Notes: generated from the letters alone by a model not told the origin. A stretch of 64,000 nucleotides of DNA from DATHTC01 sp035456465 (GCA_035456465.1 DATIDD010000063.1:1-64000); one strand, 5' to 3'; positions 15,218 through 23,796 are shown, numbered from the stretch's first letter. Program-made: numbers and translations.

Positions 15218-15239
15218 GGGCCGCCCCGGTGGACGGCCC
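15218..15239 (-). terminator. Possible terminator after hup
   Basis: GGGCCG and CGGCCC pair across a 10-base loop. On the minus strand the hairpin is followed by TCTTTCC, a short pyrimidine/T-rich tail. It lies 25 bases after the hup stop codon and before the LexA-controlled promoter. Confidence 0.5.
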
Positions 15240-15263
15240 CCGTGAGCCTCGAGGAGGGGCCTC

Positions 15264-15542
15264 CTACTGCTTGACCGCGCTCTTCAGCCCGCTGCCCGCC
15301 GAGAATTTGGGAACGCGCGCTGCGGGAATGTGGACCTTCTGCGACGGGTTGCGCGGGTTGACGCCCTCGCGCGCCGCGCGCTGCGAGGTCGAGAACTTGC
15401 CGAACCCCGTGAACGTCACCGCGTCGCCGCTCTTCAGGGTCTCGGTGATCGAGTCGAGGAAGGCGTCGACCGCCTTCGCGGCGTCACGCGCCGAGAGGCC
15501 GCTCTTCTGGGCCACGCGGCCGACGAACTCCTGCTTGGTCAT
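15264..15542 (-). CDS. hup: HU-family DNA-binding protein
   Basis: Histone-like nucleoid protein that bends and compacts DNA as a dimer. It has 92 residues, the standard length, without the Lys/Ala-rich tail of mycobacterial HupB. It begins MTKQEFVGRVAQKSGLS, has the GFGKFSTSQRAAR turn, and carries the DNA-gripping arm GVNPRNPSQKVHIPA with the intercalating proline. The ATG follows AGGAGG with six-base spacing, the strongest ribosome-binding site in the region, fitting high expression. Confidence 0.95.
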   Translation of the reverse strand: MTKQEFVGRVAQKSGLSARDAAKAVDAFLDSITETLKSGDAVTFTGFGKFSTSQRAAREGVNPRNPSQKVHIPAARVPKFSAGSGLKSAVKQ

Positions 15543-15580
15543 CAGCTCCTCCTGACGTTGTTACAAACGATCGGCGCCGG

Positions 15581-15610
15581 ACCCTAGCACGGTGATCGGA
15601 TGTGGCTCAA
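15581..15610 (-). promoter_or_regulatory. Probable hup promoter
   Basis: On the minus strand TTGAGC (15605-15610) and TAGGGT (15581-15586) are separated by 18 bases. The start of transcription would give a leader of about 30 bases with a strong Shine-Dalgarno sequence, in contrast to the leaderless genes nearby. Confidence 0.5.
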
Positions 15611-16164
15611 CCATGCGGTTCTGCTGGCGTTTTCTCGGCGCTGACCAGCTCACTTGCGCGGAAGAGCGGCCACAGGCGCACGGCCCGCCGTGCGAGACCG
15701 TCGGTTCCGCCCTCCTCGCGGTCGACGACACAGACCGCAGCCCGCACCTCCAAACCGGCCTCGCGCAGCGCGTCGACCGCCTCGCAGGCGGCGCCTCCCG
15801 AGGTCACGACGTCCTCGACGAGCACCACCCGCAGCCCGGGCTCGAAGGCGCCCTCGATCCGGTTGCCGGTGCCGTAGGCCTTCGCCTCGCCGCGGACGAT
15901 CAGGAACGGCAACCCGGACGCGAGCGACGCCGAGGCCGCGAGCGCGACCGCCCCGAGCTCGGGCCCGGCCAGGAGCTGGACGGCCGGATCGGCCTCGTGG
16001 GCCTTGGCGGCGATCCGCTCGCCGAGCGGGCCGAGCACGTCCGGACGCGTCTCGAAGCGGTACTTGTCGAGGTAGTAGCGCGACCGCCGTCCCGAGCGCA
16101 GCACGAAGTCGCCCTCGAGCAGCGCGTGCTCCCGCAGCGCCGCGCGGAGCTCGTCGTCGGTCAT
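15607..16164 (-). CDS. pyrE: Orotate phosphoribosyltransferase
   Basis: Joins orotate to PRPP to make OMP in pyrimidine synthesis. The 185-residue protein has the PRPP-binding motif VVLVEDVVTSGGAA (about 113-126), the flexible-loop region GEAKAYGTGNRIEG, and FVLRSGRRSRYYLDKYRF near the N-terminus. The ATG overlaps the stop of the preceding small gene as ATGA, making it the last gene of a three-gene unit with the Roadblock protein. Identification is good, although pyrE in this unusual context has no other pyr gene attached. Confidence 0.93.
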   Translation of the reverse strand: MTDDELRAALREHALLEGDFVLRSGRRSRYYLDKYRFETRPDVLGPLGERIAAKAHEADPAVQLLAGPELGAVALAASASLASGLPFLIVRGEAKAYGTGNRIEGAFEPGLRVVLVEDVVTSGGAACEAVDALREAGLEVRAAVCVVDREEGGTDGLARRAVRLWPLFRASELVSAEKTPAEPHG

Positions 16165-16361
16165 CCGCGGCCGGCAGCGAGGCCGTCGCGCGCGATCGCG
16201 AGCAGCCGGTCGGCCTCGGGGGCGCCGGCCTCGAGCGAGACCATCGAGCCGTCGCCGTAGTAGAGGTCCACGTGCTCGCGCCGCGCGCCGCGACGCCGTC
16301 GGAGCAGCGTCAGGCCGGCGAGCCCTGCGACGAGCGCGACGGCCGTGCTACGCAGCCGCAC
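16161..16361 (-). CDS. Small membrane-associated protein of unknown function
   Basis: A 66-residue protein beginning with a single hydrophobic segment (STAVALVAGLAGLTLL), then a basic stretch RRRRGARRE, then HVDLYYGDGSMVSLEAGAPEADRLLAIARDGL. I do not recognise a family by name. It overlaps the Roadblock gene by 14 bases upstream and pyrE by 4 bases downstream, so the three genes are tightly coupled. The basic patch predicts that the C-terminal part stays in the cytoplasm. Start GTG at 16361 is chosen by the hydrophobic N-terminus. Confidence 0.65.
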   Translation of the reverse strand: MRLRSTAVALVAGLAGLTLLRRRRGARREHVDLYYGDGSMVSLEAGAPEADRLLAIARDGLAAGRG

Positions 16362-16806
16362 CGCCGTCCCCTTCCTCCGCCGCCGCCTCTCCCTCGGCAG
16401 GCGTCGCTGCCTCCGCAGGCGCCTCGGCCGGCTCCTGCTTGCGGCGCCGGCGCTTCGGCTTGGCCGGGGCGGCGTCGGCCTCGGCCAGCGACCGCAGGCA
16501 CGTGCGCAGGTCGTAGAAGACGAGCCCGACGGTGGCACTCGGCCCGGTCGTGGCGGCGAGGGTCCGCTCGCCGTCCCGGACGACGAAGACGCTCCCGTCG
16601 CGCGTCGCCACCTCGAGCTGCGAGAGCTCGCGGTCGCTGCCCGCCGCCGCGGCCTCGAGCAGCTGTCGCGCCGTGCGCGCGAGGCGCTCGGCCCGCTCCG
16701 ACGGGAGCGACGAGGCCTCCACGTCGCCGCCGGGGCCGACGAGCACGGCGCCGTCGACCTGCGACGAGACCTCCATCAGGTCGGCGATCGCGTGCTCCGC
16801 GTCCAC
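16348..16806 (-). CDS. Roadblock/LC7-like protein with basic/acidic tail
   Basis: A 152-residue protein. Residues 1-100 look like a Roadblock/LC7 (longin-like) fold, with MEVSSQVDGAVLVGPGGDVEASSLP near the start and the VFVVRDGERTLAATTGPSATVGLVFYDLRTCL strand-helix end. The tail has KPKRRRRK followed by an Ala/Glu/Pro repeat region. Bacterial Roadblock proteins often act with small GTPases, but none is nearby. The GTG start has a leaderless -10. Function is unknown. Confidence 0.7.
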   Translation of the reverse strand: MDAEHAIADLMEVSSQVDGAVLVGPGGDVEASSLPSERAERLARTARQLLEAAAAGSDRELSQLEVATRDGSVFVVRDGERTLAATTGPSATVGLVFYDLRTCLRSLAEADAAPAKPKRRRRKQEPAEAPAEAATPAEGEAAAEEGDGGAAA

Positions 16807-16814
16807 GGCGCCCG

Positions 16815-16820
16815 ACGCTA
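16815..16820 (-). promoter_or_regulatory. Leaderless -10 element for the Roadblock-pyrE unit
   Basis: TAGCGT lies eight bases before the GTG start at 16806; there is no Shine-Dalgarno sequence. Confidence 0.55.
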
Positions 16821-16905
16821 CCACCTGACGGCGGCGGCGCCTCCGGCCAACCGCACGGCGATACTCCGGCGCGTCAGGCTGCAACGTCGCGCCCACCCGA
16901 CCGAG

Positions 16906-17730
16906 ATGAGCACCCTCCACGAGCCGATCGAGAAGTTCTTCCGCGACCGGGGCACCCACCTGGCCGCGATGATCGCCTACTTCGCGCTCCTGTCCCTCGT
17001 GCCGCTGATCTTCCTGGCTCTCGCCGTGCTCGGCATCTTCGGGCGCGCCGACGAGTCGAGCTACCTCGTCACGGAGCTGCAGGCACTGTTCCCGTCGCAG
17101 TCCATCTCGGACATCGTCGGCGTCGTCCGCGCGATCCAGGGCAACGCCGCGACGCTGGGGATCCTCGGGGCGATCTTCCTGCTGTGGAGCTCGCTGTCGC
17201 TGTTCAGCGCGCTCGAGTCGGCCTTCAACATCGTCTACGAGCGCCCCAACCGGCCGTTCCTGCGTGGGAAGGCGCTCGCGTTCGTGCTGCTCGTGGCGTC
17301 CCTGATCGTGCTCTTCGCCGGCCTCGTGATGGCGACGTTCGGGTACGCGCTGCTGCGGGACTTCGCCCCCGGGTTCGTCTCCAACGGCGTCGTCGCCTAC
17401 CTGCTGTCGCTGCTCGTCTCGACCTCTGCGATCCTGCTCTTCCTCGTCGCCGTCTACTCGCGGCTGACGAACGCGCCGCTCGGGACGCGGGACGTGCTGC
17501 CGGGCTCCGCCCTCGCCGCCGTCCTGCTGCAGGCGACGTTCCAGGTGCTGCCCGCCTTCTTCCGTTTCTCGGGGGATGCGATCCTGTCGCTGCGGGCGCT
17601 CGGGACCCCGGTGCTGCTACTGATCTGGCTCTACGTGGCGTCGAACGTGATCGTGCTCGGCGCGGAGGTGAACTGGTGGGCGGCGAAGCAGCAGGGCATC
17701 GAGGAGAACGAGGCCGCCGGGCTCGCGTAG
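16906..17730 (+). CDS. YihY/BrkB family membrane protein
   Basis: Polytopic inner-membrane protein of 274 residues with about six membrane segments. The family start is clear: a short cytoplasmic helix, then HLAAMIAYFALLSLVPLIFL, and later LWSSLSLFSALESAFNIVYERP. Family members were once called ribonuclease BN in error and are now seen as possible transporters or envelope factors; the function remains unsettled. The ATG begins MSTLHEPIEKFFRDRG. It is divergent from the Roadblock gene. No strong ribosome-binding site or promoter was identified. Confidence 0.88.
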   Translation: MSTLHEPIEKFFRDRGTHLAAMIAYFALLSLVPLIFLALAVLGIFGRADESSYLVTELQALFPSQSISDIVGVVRAIQGNAATLGILGAIFLLWSSLSLFSALESAFNIVYERPNRPFLRGKALAFVLLVASLIVLFAGLVMATFGYALLRDFAPGFVSNGVVAYLLSLLVSTSAILLFLVAVYSRLTNAPLGTRDVLPGSALAAVLLQATFQVLPAFFRFSGDAILSLRALGTPVLLLIWLYVASNVIVLGAEVNWWAAKQQGIEENEAAGLA

Positions 17731-17779
17731 CCGCGCCGCCCGCGCGGCTTTTCCGCATCCGCGATCCGGGGCGGCCGGG

Positions 17780-19447
17780 ATGACGCGGCGCCGGCGGCGC
17801 ACCACCATGCGCCCGATGGCCGTCAGCGCCCTTCCGTCGAGCCTCGAGATCGCACAGGCAGCGCAGCTCCGGCCCATCGCCGAGCTCGCGGCCGAGCTCG
17901 GGCTCGAGGACGACGAGCTCGAGCCGTACGGCCGCTTCAAGGCGAAGATCTCCCTGTCCGTGCTCGACCGGCTGCGCGACCGGCCCGACGGCAAGCTCGT
18001 CGCGGTCACCGCGATCACGCCGACGACGTCGGGCGAGGGGAAGACGACCACCGCGGTCGGCCTCGTCGAGGGGCTCGCGCGGCTCGGCCGGCGCCCCCTC
18101 GTGGCGCTCCGCGAGCCGTCGCTCGGCCCCGTCTTCGGGATCAAGGGCGGCGCCGCCGGCGGCGGCCACGCGCAGGTCGTCCCGATGGAGGACCTCAACC
18201 TCCACTTCACCGGCGACATCCACGCGATCACGGCCGCGAACAACCTGCTCGCCGCGATGGTCGACGCGCACCTGCTGCACGGGCGCGAGCCCCAGCTGGA
18301 CGCCGCCTCGATCTCCTTCCGCCGGTGCCTCGACATCAACGACCGCGCGCTGCGCCACATCGTGCTCGGGCTCGGCGGCCGGACGCACGGCGTCCCGCGC
18401 GAGGCGGGCTTCGACATCACCGCGGCGAGCGAGGTGATGGGGATCATGGCCGTCGCCCGCGACCTCCCGGACCTCCGGGCGCGGGTCGGCGCGATCACCG
18501 TCGGACGCAGCCGGACCGGCGAGCGCGTCACGGCCGAGGACCTCGGCGCGGCAGGCGCGATGGCGGTGCTCCTGCGCGACGCGCTGAACCCGAACCTCGT
18601 GCAGACGCTCGAGGGACAGCCGGCGCTCGTCCACATCGGCCCGTTCGGGAACATCGCCTCCGGCAACAACTCGCTCGTCGCCGACCGCGTCGGGCTCAAG
18701 CTCGCCGACTACGTCGTCACGGAGAGCGGCTTCGGCTCCGACATGGGGTTCGAGAAGCTGATGGACATCGTCGCGCCGCTCGGCGGGCTCCGCCCCGACG
18801 CCGCCGTGCTGGTCGCGACCGCGAAGACGATGCGCGCGCACGCCGACGACAACCTCGCCCGGCACGTCGAGATCGTCCGCGGTTTCGGGCTCGAGCCGGT
18901 CGTCGCCGTCAACCGCTTCCCCGGCGACTCGGACGCGGACGTCGCGCTCGTCGTCGACGCAGCGCGCGACGCGGGCGCGATCTGGATCGCCGAGTGCGAC
19001 GCCTTCGAGCGCGGCGGGGCGGGTGCCGAGGAGCTCGCCGCCGCGGTCGTCGAGGCCTCCGAGCGGCCACAGGCGCCCCGGGCGCTGTACGAGCCGGACG
19101 CGCCGCTCGAGGCGAAGATCACCGCGATCGCGACACGCGTCTACGGCGCCGCCGACGTGCACCTCGAGCAGGCCGCACGCACGGGGATCGAGCAGCTCGC
19201 GGCGGAGGGCCTGGGCGGGCTTCCCGTGGTGATGGCCAAGACGCACCTCTCGCTCTCGCACGACCCGCTGCTGGGAGCGTCGCCGAGCGACTTCGTCCTC
19301 CCCGTTCGCGACGTGCAGGCGTACACGGGCGCGGGCTGGGTGGTCGCGCTCTGCGGCGCGATGCAGACGATGCCCGGGCTGGGCAAGGAGCCCGCGGCGC
19401 TTCGCGTCGACCTCGACGGGGACGGCAGGATCGTCGGGCTCTTCTGA
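17780..19447 (+). CDS. fhs: Formate--tetrahydrofolate ligase
   Basis: ATP-dependent one-carbon enzyme making 10-formyl-THF from formate. The 555-residue length fits the family. The P-loop-type motif is TPTTSGEGKTTTAVGLVEGL, followed by REPSLGPVFGIKGGAAGGGHAQVVPMED and the NNLL(A)AMVDAH segment; the C-terminus has MAKTHLSLSHDP and GDGRIVGLF. Later ATGs at 17807 or 17816 are possible, as residues 1-12 are a basic, unconserved stretch. It stands alone between yihY and a REP-like repeat. Confidence 0.95.
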   Translation: MTRRRRRTTMRPMAVSALPSSLEIAQAAQLRPIAELAAELGLEDDELEPYGRFKAKISLSVLDRLRDRPDGKLVAVTAITPTTSGEGKTTTAVGLVEGLARLGRRPLVALREPSLGPVFGIKGGAAGGGHAQVVPMEDLNLHFTGDIHAITAANNLLAAMVDAHLLHGREPQLDAASISFRRCLDINDRALRHIVLGLGGRTHGVPREAGFDITAASEVMGIMAVARDLPDLRARVGAITVGRSRTGERVTAEDLGAAGAMAVLLRDALNPNLVQTLEGQPALVHIGPFGNIASGNNSLVADRVGLKLADYVVTESGFGSDMGFEKLMDIVAPLGGLRPDAAVLVATAKTMRAHADDNLARHVEIVRGFGLEPVVAVNRFPGDSDADVALVVDAARDAGAIWIAECDAFERGGAGAEELAAAVVEASERPQAPRALYEPDAPLEAKITAIATRVYGAADVHLEQAARTGIEQLAAEGLGGLPVVMAKTHLSLSHDPLLGASPSDFVLPVRDVQAYTGAGWVVALCGAMQTMPGLGKEPAALRVDLDGDGRIVGLF

Positions 19448-19517
19448 CGGCGGCGCGACCGGCCTCGGCGCCACGCGTCCGCCTCCGCGAGCGGTAGCAG
19501 CAGCGCGCCGGACCGAC

Positions 19518-19565
19518 GGGGACAGTCCCTAGGACTGTCCCCGGACACGGCCACAACGTGTCGAG
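19518..19565. repeat. REP-like palindromic element, copy 2 (inverted)
   Basis: GGGGACAGTCC and its complement (19518-19528/19532-19542) surround CTA, followed by GGACACGGCCACAACGTGTCGAG. Reading the other strand, the element matches 10014-10064 in both palindrome and flank, so the two copies are inverted relative to each other. It lies between the convergent fhs and rdgB genes and could act as a two-way terminator. Confidence 0.78.
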
Positions 19566-19597
19566 GCCGTGTCAGTCCTTCCACAGGGCTGCGGCTC

Positions 19598-20164
19598 TCA
19601 CGGGTCGAACTGCTCGCGCAGCGCCGCCGCGGCCCGGGCGCGGTGGGAATGACGCCCCTTCCACGCGTCGCCGAGCTCCGCGACCGTCCGCTCCTCGCCG
19701 TCGGGGACGAAGATCGGGTCGTAGCCGAACCCCTCGTCGCCGCGCGGCTCGCGCGCCACCGTGCCCTCGAGCGTGCCGATGCCGACCCGTTCCTCTCCGT
19801 CCGGCGACACGGCGACCAGCGCGCACACGTAGCGCGCACGGCGGTCGCCGGCGTCGCCGACCCGCTCGAGCAGCGCCTCCACGGGGTCGCGGTTGCCGGC
19901 CCAGCGGGCCGAGTGGATCCCGGGCTCGCCGCCGAGCGCCTCCACCTCGATTCCCGAGTCCTCGCCCAGCACCCACGTGCGCGAGCCGTCGAGCACGAGC
20001 CCGAACCGCGCCTTCGCACGCGCGTTCTCCTCGTACGACGTCCCCGTCTCCTCGGGGTACTCGACCTCGCCCACGGGCGACAGCTCCCACCCGGGGAGCG
20101 CGGCCCGCAGCTCCTCGAGCTTGTGCGGGTTCGCGGAGGCCAGGCGCGCGGTCAGCGCGCCCAC
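19598..20164 (-). CDS. rdgB: Non-canonical purine NTP pyrophosphatase
   Basis: House-cleaning enzyme that hydrolyses dITP, XTP and similar nucleotides to the monophosphate. The 188-residue protein starts LASANPHKLEELRAAL, has the metal-site motif GEDSGIEVEALGG and the GFGYDPIFVPDGEERT loop. It is last in the murI-rph-mgtC-rdgB operon, a grouping common in actinobacteria (murI, rph and rdgB). The GTG start overlaps the mgtC end by 13 bases. Confidence 0.94.
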   Translation of the reverse strand: MGALTARLASANPHKLEELRAALPGWELSPVGEVEYPEETGTSYEENARAKARFGLVLDGSRTWVLGEDSGIEVEALGGEPGIHSARWAGNRDPVEALLERVGDAGDRRARYVCALVAVSPDGEERVGIGTLEGTVAREPRGDEGFGYDPIFVPDGEERTVAELGDAWKGRHSHRARAAAALREQFDP

Positions 20165-20835
20165 TCGACCGCCTTGACGGAAGCCAGCGAGGCGACCGCC
20201 TCGAGCAACGCGCCGGTGCGGGCGTCCACGACCTCGCCGAGGACGAGCTCGACGGTCCGCGTCTCGGCCTCGTCGGCGACGCGGATCAGCTCCACGGTCG
20301 CTCCTGTGTCCTCGACCGCGGCGACGACGGTGCCGACGGCGCCCCCACCGTCGACCTCGACGACGAGCCGGCGCAGGTCGGCGCCGCGCAGCCCGAGTCG
20401 CCGGGCGATCGTGCGGAGCGGCCAGAGGCTGAAGAGCACGAGCAGCGTCGTCGCGAGCGCGAGCGCGTACATCCCGACGCCGACGGCGACGCCGATCGCC
20501 GCGGTGACCCAGACCGACGCCGCCGTCGTCAGGCCCTTGATGTTCGGGCCGTACTTGATGATCGCGCCGCCGCCGAGGAAGCCGATCCCGGCGACGACGT
20601 ACGACGCGACGCGGGACGGGTCGACGATCGCGCCGATGCGCTGGTTGAAGGTGAAGTCGGACCAGCCGTAGACGCCGACGATCATGAACAGGCACGCTCC
20701 GCCGGCGACGAGGATGTGCGTGCGGAGGCCGGCCTCCTGGTCGCTGCGCTCGCGCTCGAGGCCGATGAGCCCCGCGAGCGTGCCCGCGACGAGCATCCGC
20801 ACGACGCCCTCCCAGAGCGGCAGCTCAGGCAGCAC
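20152..20835 (-). CDS. MgtC/SapB family protein
   Basis: Membrane protein of 227 residues. Residues 10-135 hold about four or five hydrophobic segments with the MgtC pattern RMLVAGTLAGLIGLERER then YVVAGIGFLGGGAIIKYG. The C-terminal 80 residues form a soluble ACT-like regulatory domain (VVEVDGGGAVGTVVAAVEDTG). Relatives affect magnesium homeostasis and ATP synthase; the exact function here is unknown. It overlaps rph (11 bases) and rdgB (13 bases). Confidence 0.88.
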   Translation of the reverse strand: MLPELPLWEGVVRMLVAGTLAGLIGLERERSDQEAGLRTHILVAGGACLFMIVGVYGWSDFTFNQRIGAIVDPSRVASYVVAGIGFLGGGAIIKYGPNIKGLTTAASVWVTAAIGVAVGVGMYALALATTLLVLFSLWPLRTIARRLGLRGADLRRLVVEVDGGGAVGTVVAAVEDTGATVELIRVADEAETRTVELVLGEVVDARTGALLEAVASLASVKAVEWAR

Positions 20836-21550
20836 CGACGACCTCGACCGCGGCGGCCTCCTCCTGCTTGGCCGTCAGCAGCCGGATGCCGCGCTCCGCG
20901 AGCGCCAGCATCTCGTCGAGCGCCGCCCGCGTGAACGGCTCCCCCTCGGCCGTGGCCTGCACCTCGACGAGCCTCCCGTCCCCGGTCATGACGACGTTCA
21001 TGTCGACCTCGGCCGTCGAGTCCTCGGAGTAGTCGAGGTCGAGGAGCGGCACGCCGTCGACGACCCCGACGGAGACGGCGGCGACGGAGTCGGTGAGCGC
21101 ACGGGAGAGCCCGAAGCGGTCGAGCGCGCGCCGGACGGCGACGTAGGCCCCCGTGATCGCCGCGCAGCGGGTGCCGCCGTCGGCCTGGAGCACGTCGCAG
21201 TCGACCCACACCGTCCGCTCGCCGAGGGCCTCGTAGTCGACGACCGCCCGCAGCGCGCGCCCGATGAGGCGCTGGATCTCGACGGTGCGCCCACCCTGCT
21301 TCCCGCGCGCGGCCTCGCGCTCGGTGCGGTCTCCCGTCGACGCCGGCAGCAGCGAGTACTCGGCGGTCAGCCAGCCGCGGCCCTTGCCGTACATCCACCG
21401 CGGCACCGACTCCTGCACCGACGCCGTGCAGAGCACCATCGTCTTCCCCTGGCGGACGAGCGCGTGCCCGGCCGCCTGCTCGACGAAGGTGACGTCGAAC
21501 GTCGTCGGCCGCAGGTGGTCCGGCCGGCGCCCGTCGCGGCGTGCGGTCAC
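20825..21550 (-). CDS. rph: Ribonuclease PH
   Basis: Phosphorolytic 3'-5' exoribonuclease for tRNA 3'-end trimming, 241 residues. It shows the family blocks GKTMVLCTASVQESVPRW, the phosphate-binding QADGGTRCAAITGAYVA, and the C-terminal DMNVVMTGDGRLVEVQATAEG. The GTG start overlaps the murI stop as GTGA. The length is normal and no residue loss is apparent. Confidence 0.95.
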   Translation of the reverse strand: MTARRDGRRPDHLRPTTFDVTFVEQAAGHALVRQGKTMVLCTASVQESVPRWMYGKGRGWLTAEYSLLPASTGDRTEREAARGKQGGRTVEIQRLIGRALRAVVDYEALGERTVWVDCDVLQADGGTRCAAITGAYVAVRRALDRFGLSRALTDSVAAVSVGVVDGVPLLDLDYSEDSTAEVDMNVVMTGDGRLVEVQATAEGEPFTRAALDEMLALAERGIRLLTAKQEEAAAVEVVGAA

Positions 21551-22368
21551 GCGGCCACCCGCTCGAGCTCGGCCAGCGCGACCTGCTCGACCCCGGCGAT
21601 CGGCAGCTGGAGGAAGCGGGCGCCCATCGCACGGAACTGCTCGGGGTCGCCGGTGGTGAGGAAGCGGTAGCGGCCCTCACGGTCGGGCGCGTGCTCGATC
21701 CCCTTCCGCGCCAGCGTTTCGGCAACCTCGCGCGCCGTCTCCTCCGCGGAGAAGACGAGCGTCACGTCGCGCCCGAAGACGCGCTGGAAGATCGGGCGGA
21801 TCAGCGGATAGTGGGTGCAGCCGAGGACGACCGTGTCGCAGCCCGCCTGCTTCAGCGGCGCTGCGTACTCGCGCACCGCGGCGGCCGTCTCCTCGCCGAA
21901 GGGGTCCTCCCCCTCGATCAGCGGGACGAGCCGCGGGCACGCAACGGGCACGACCTCGACGCCGGCGTCGAGCGCGCGGATCAGCTCCTCGTAGCGCCGG
22001 CCGGCGACCGTCGCCTGCGTCGCCAGCAGCCCGACGCGGCGGTTCCGGGTCGCCTGCACGGCCGCGTGCGCCTCGGGGGTGATCACGCCGACGACGGGCA
22101 CGCCGAGCGCGGTCTGCAGCTCGGGCAGGGCGGCCGAGGTGGCCGAGTTGCACGCGACGACCACGAGCTTCACCCCCTGCGCCTCGAGGAACGCGCCGAT
22201 CTCCCCCGCGAACCGCCGGATCTCCTCGAGCGGCCGCGGCCCGTACGGGAGCCGGGCGGCGTCGCCGAGGTAGACGAAGTCCTCGTGCGGCAGCGTCACG
22301 AGGCACTCGTGCAGGACGGTGAGGCCGCCCATGCCCGAGTCGAACACGCCGACGGGGCGCGGATCCAT
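21547..22368 (-). CDS. murI: Glutamate racemase
   Basis: Supplies D-glutamate for peptidoglycan. The 273-residue protein begins PVGVFDSGMGGLTVLHE and has both catalytic cysteines, in VACNSATSAALP and LGCTHYPLIRP. It is first in murI-rph-mgtC-rdgB. The ATG has TACAAT seven bases upstream, the best -10 match in the window, and no ribosome-binding site. Confidence 0.95.
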   Translation of the reverse strand: MDPRPVGVFDSGMGGLTVLHECLVTLPHEDFVYLGDAARLPYGPRPLEEIRRFAGEIGAFLEAQGVKLVVVACNSATSAALPELQTALGVPVVGVITPEAHAAVQATRNRRVGLLATQATVAGRRYEELIRALDAGVEVVPVACPRLVPLIEGEDPFGEETAAAVREYAAPLKQAGCDTVVLGCTHYPLIRPIFQRVFGRDVTLVFSAEETAREVAETLARKGIEHAPDREGRYRFLTTGDPEQFRAMGARFLQLPIAGVEQVALAELERVAA

Positions 22369-22375
22369 GGCGGCG

Positions 22376-22381
22376 ATTGTA
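22376..22381 (-). promoter_or_regulatory. Leaderless -10 element for the murI operon
   Basis: TACAAT, close to the full TATAAT consensus, lies seven bases before the murI ATG. Confidence 0.65.
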
Positions 22382-22416
22382 GGGGGAGGGCCGACGCGGC
22401 TACTGTTGTGCCGCTC

Positions 22417-23796
22417 GTGGGTCGCCTGCTCGTCCTCGTTGCGGTGCTCGCGCTCGCCTACCCGGCGACCGCGTCCGCCTGGACGAAGCAGGACGGCACG
22501 ACGACGATGGCCGACGGCGTCACGATCGCGACGACGCTCTACCTGCCGTCGGGCCCGCCGCCGGCCGGGGGCTGGCCCGCGATCCTGATGGCGCACGGGC
22601 TCGGCGACACGCGCGCGACCACGAACGCCCTCGCCGAGCGGCTGTACGTCTCCCGCGACTACGTCGTGCTGACGTACGACGCGCGCGGCCACGGCGCCTC
22701 CGGCGGGGTCGTCGACGTGGACGGGCCGGCAGAGGTCGGCGACGTGAAGGCGCTCTTCCGCGAGCTCGTCGAGCGCGCGGACGTGAGCGACGGCCGGGTC
22801 GGCGGCTGGGGGATCTCGTACGGCGGCGGCGCGATGCTGCGCGCGGCCGGCGAGGGCACGGCCTTCGGGGCGCTGAACCTGTTCGAGACGTGGAGCGACC
22901 TCTACGCCGCGCTCTTCCCGCAGAACCTGCCGAAGTCGGGCGTGATCCTCGGCTTCCTCTCGTCGATCACGCGCCCCTCGCCGCTGATCGCCTCGGTCCG
23001 GGACGCGGCCGTCGGCGGGACGAACCTCGCCGTGCTGCGCGAGGCGTCGGCCGTGCGCTCCTCCCGGTCGCTGCTCGGGAGCGTCTCGGTGCCGACGTTC
23101 TGGGCGCAGGGCAAGCGCGACTACGCCTTCGACCTGGAGCAGGCGACGAGCGCCTTCCGGCTGCTACGCGGGCCGAAGCGGCTCTGGCTCGGGAACCTCG
23201 GGCACGCGCCGTCGGCCTTCGCCTCCGACGACTTCGCCGCCTTCTCGGCCCGGGGCGCCGACTGGTACGACCGCTTCCTCAAGGGCACGCCGAACGGGAT
23301 CGACGCCGGCGGGAACGTCGAGGTCGCGCCGACGCCGTACCGCGAGGCCGGCGTCCGCAGGTACGCGGGGCTGCCGCCGACGGCGTCGCTCCTGCTCCGC
23401 CCGCGCTTCCGGGCGCGCACGATCGGCGCGCAGGGCAAGGTCGTCGCCGCCGCGCCCGCGCTGCCGCGGGGGGTCGAGCTCTTCGGCTCCGCGAGCGTGA
23501 ACGTGACGGCGAGGGCACGAGGGCGCTGGCCGCAGCTCGTCGCGGTGCTGTCGTCGGGCCAGACCGTGCTCGCCACCGGGGGCATCCCGACGCCGCAGCT
23601 CGGCACGCGTCCACGGAAGCTGACGATCCGGCTCTCCGCGTGGGCCGCGCCGGTCGCGAAGGGCACGCGCCTCACGCTGACGCTCGCCCAGACGTCGACC
23701 GCGCAGGACCCGGGCACGCCGGTGTACCTGCTCGCGAAGCCGGCGGGACGACTGACCGTGACGAAGGTCTCCCTCGACGTGCCGGTGCTGCGATGA
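22417..23796 (+). CDS. Secreted X-Pro dipeptidyl-peptidase (S15)-like alpha/beta hydrolase
   Basis: Exported serine hydrolase of 459 residues. A signal peptide occupies 1-21 (ending PATASA). The alpha/beta-hydrolase domain has the nucleophile in GWGISYGGGAML, a probable acid in AQGKRDYAFDLEQ and the histidine in NLGHAPSAFAS. The last 150 residues form a jelly-roll like the CocE/PepX C-terminal domain (GVELFGSASVNVTARARG). Substrate could be a peptide, ester or acyl compound. GTG 22417 is chosen because TACTGT lies ten bases upstream; GTG 22408 is possible. Its stop overlaps the next gene as ATGA. Confidence 0.8.
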   Translation: MGRLLVLVAVLALAYPATASAWTKQDGTTTMADGVTIATTLYLPSGPPPAGGWPAILMAHGLGDTRATTNALAERLYVSRDYVVLTYDARGHGASGGVVDVDGPAEVGDVKALFRELVERADVSDGRVGGWGISYGGGAMLRAAGEGTAFGALNLFETWSDLYAALFPQNLPKSGVILGFLSSITRPSPLIASVRDAAVGGTNLAVLREASAVRSSRSLLGSVSVPTFWAQGKRDYAFDLEQATSAFRLLRGPKRLWLGNLGHAPSAFASDDFAAFSARGADWYDRFLKGTPNGIDAGGNVEVAPTPYREAGVRRYAGLPPTASLLLRPRFRARTIGAQGKVVAAAPALPRGVELFGSASVNVTARARGRWPQLVAVLSSGQTVLATGGIPTPQLGTRPRKLTIRLSAWAAPVAKGTRLTLTLAQTSTAQDPGTPVYLLAKPAGRLTVTKVSLDVPVLR

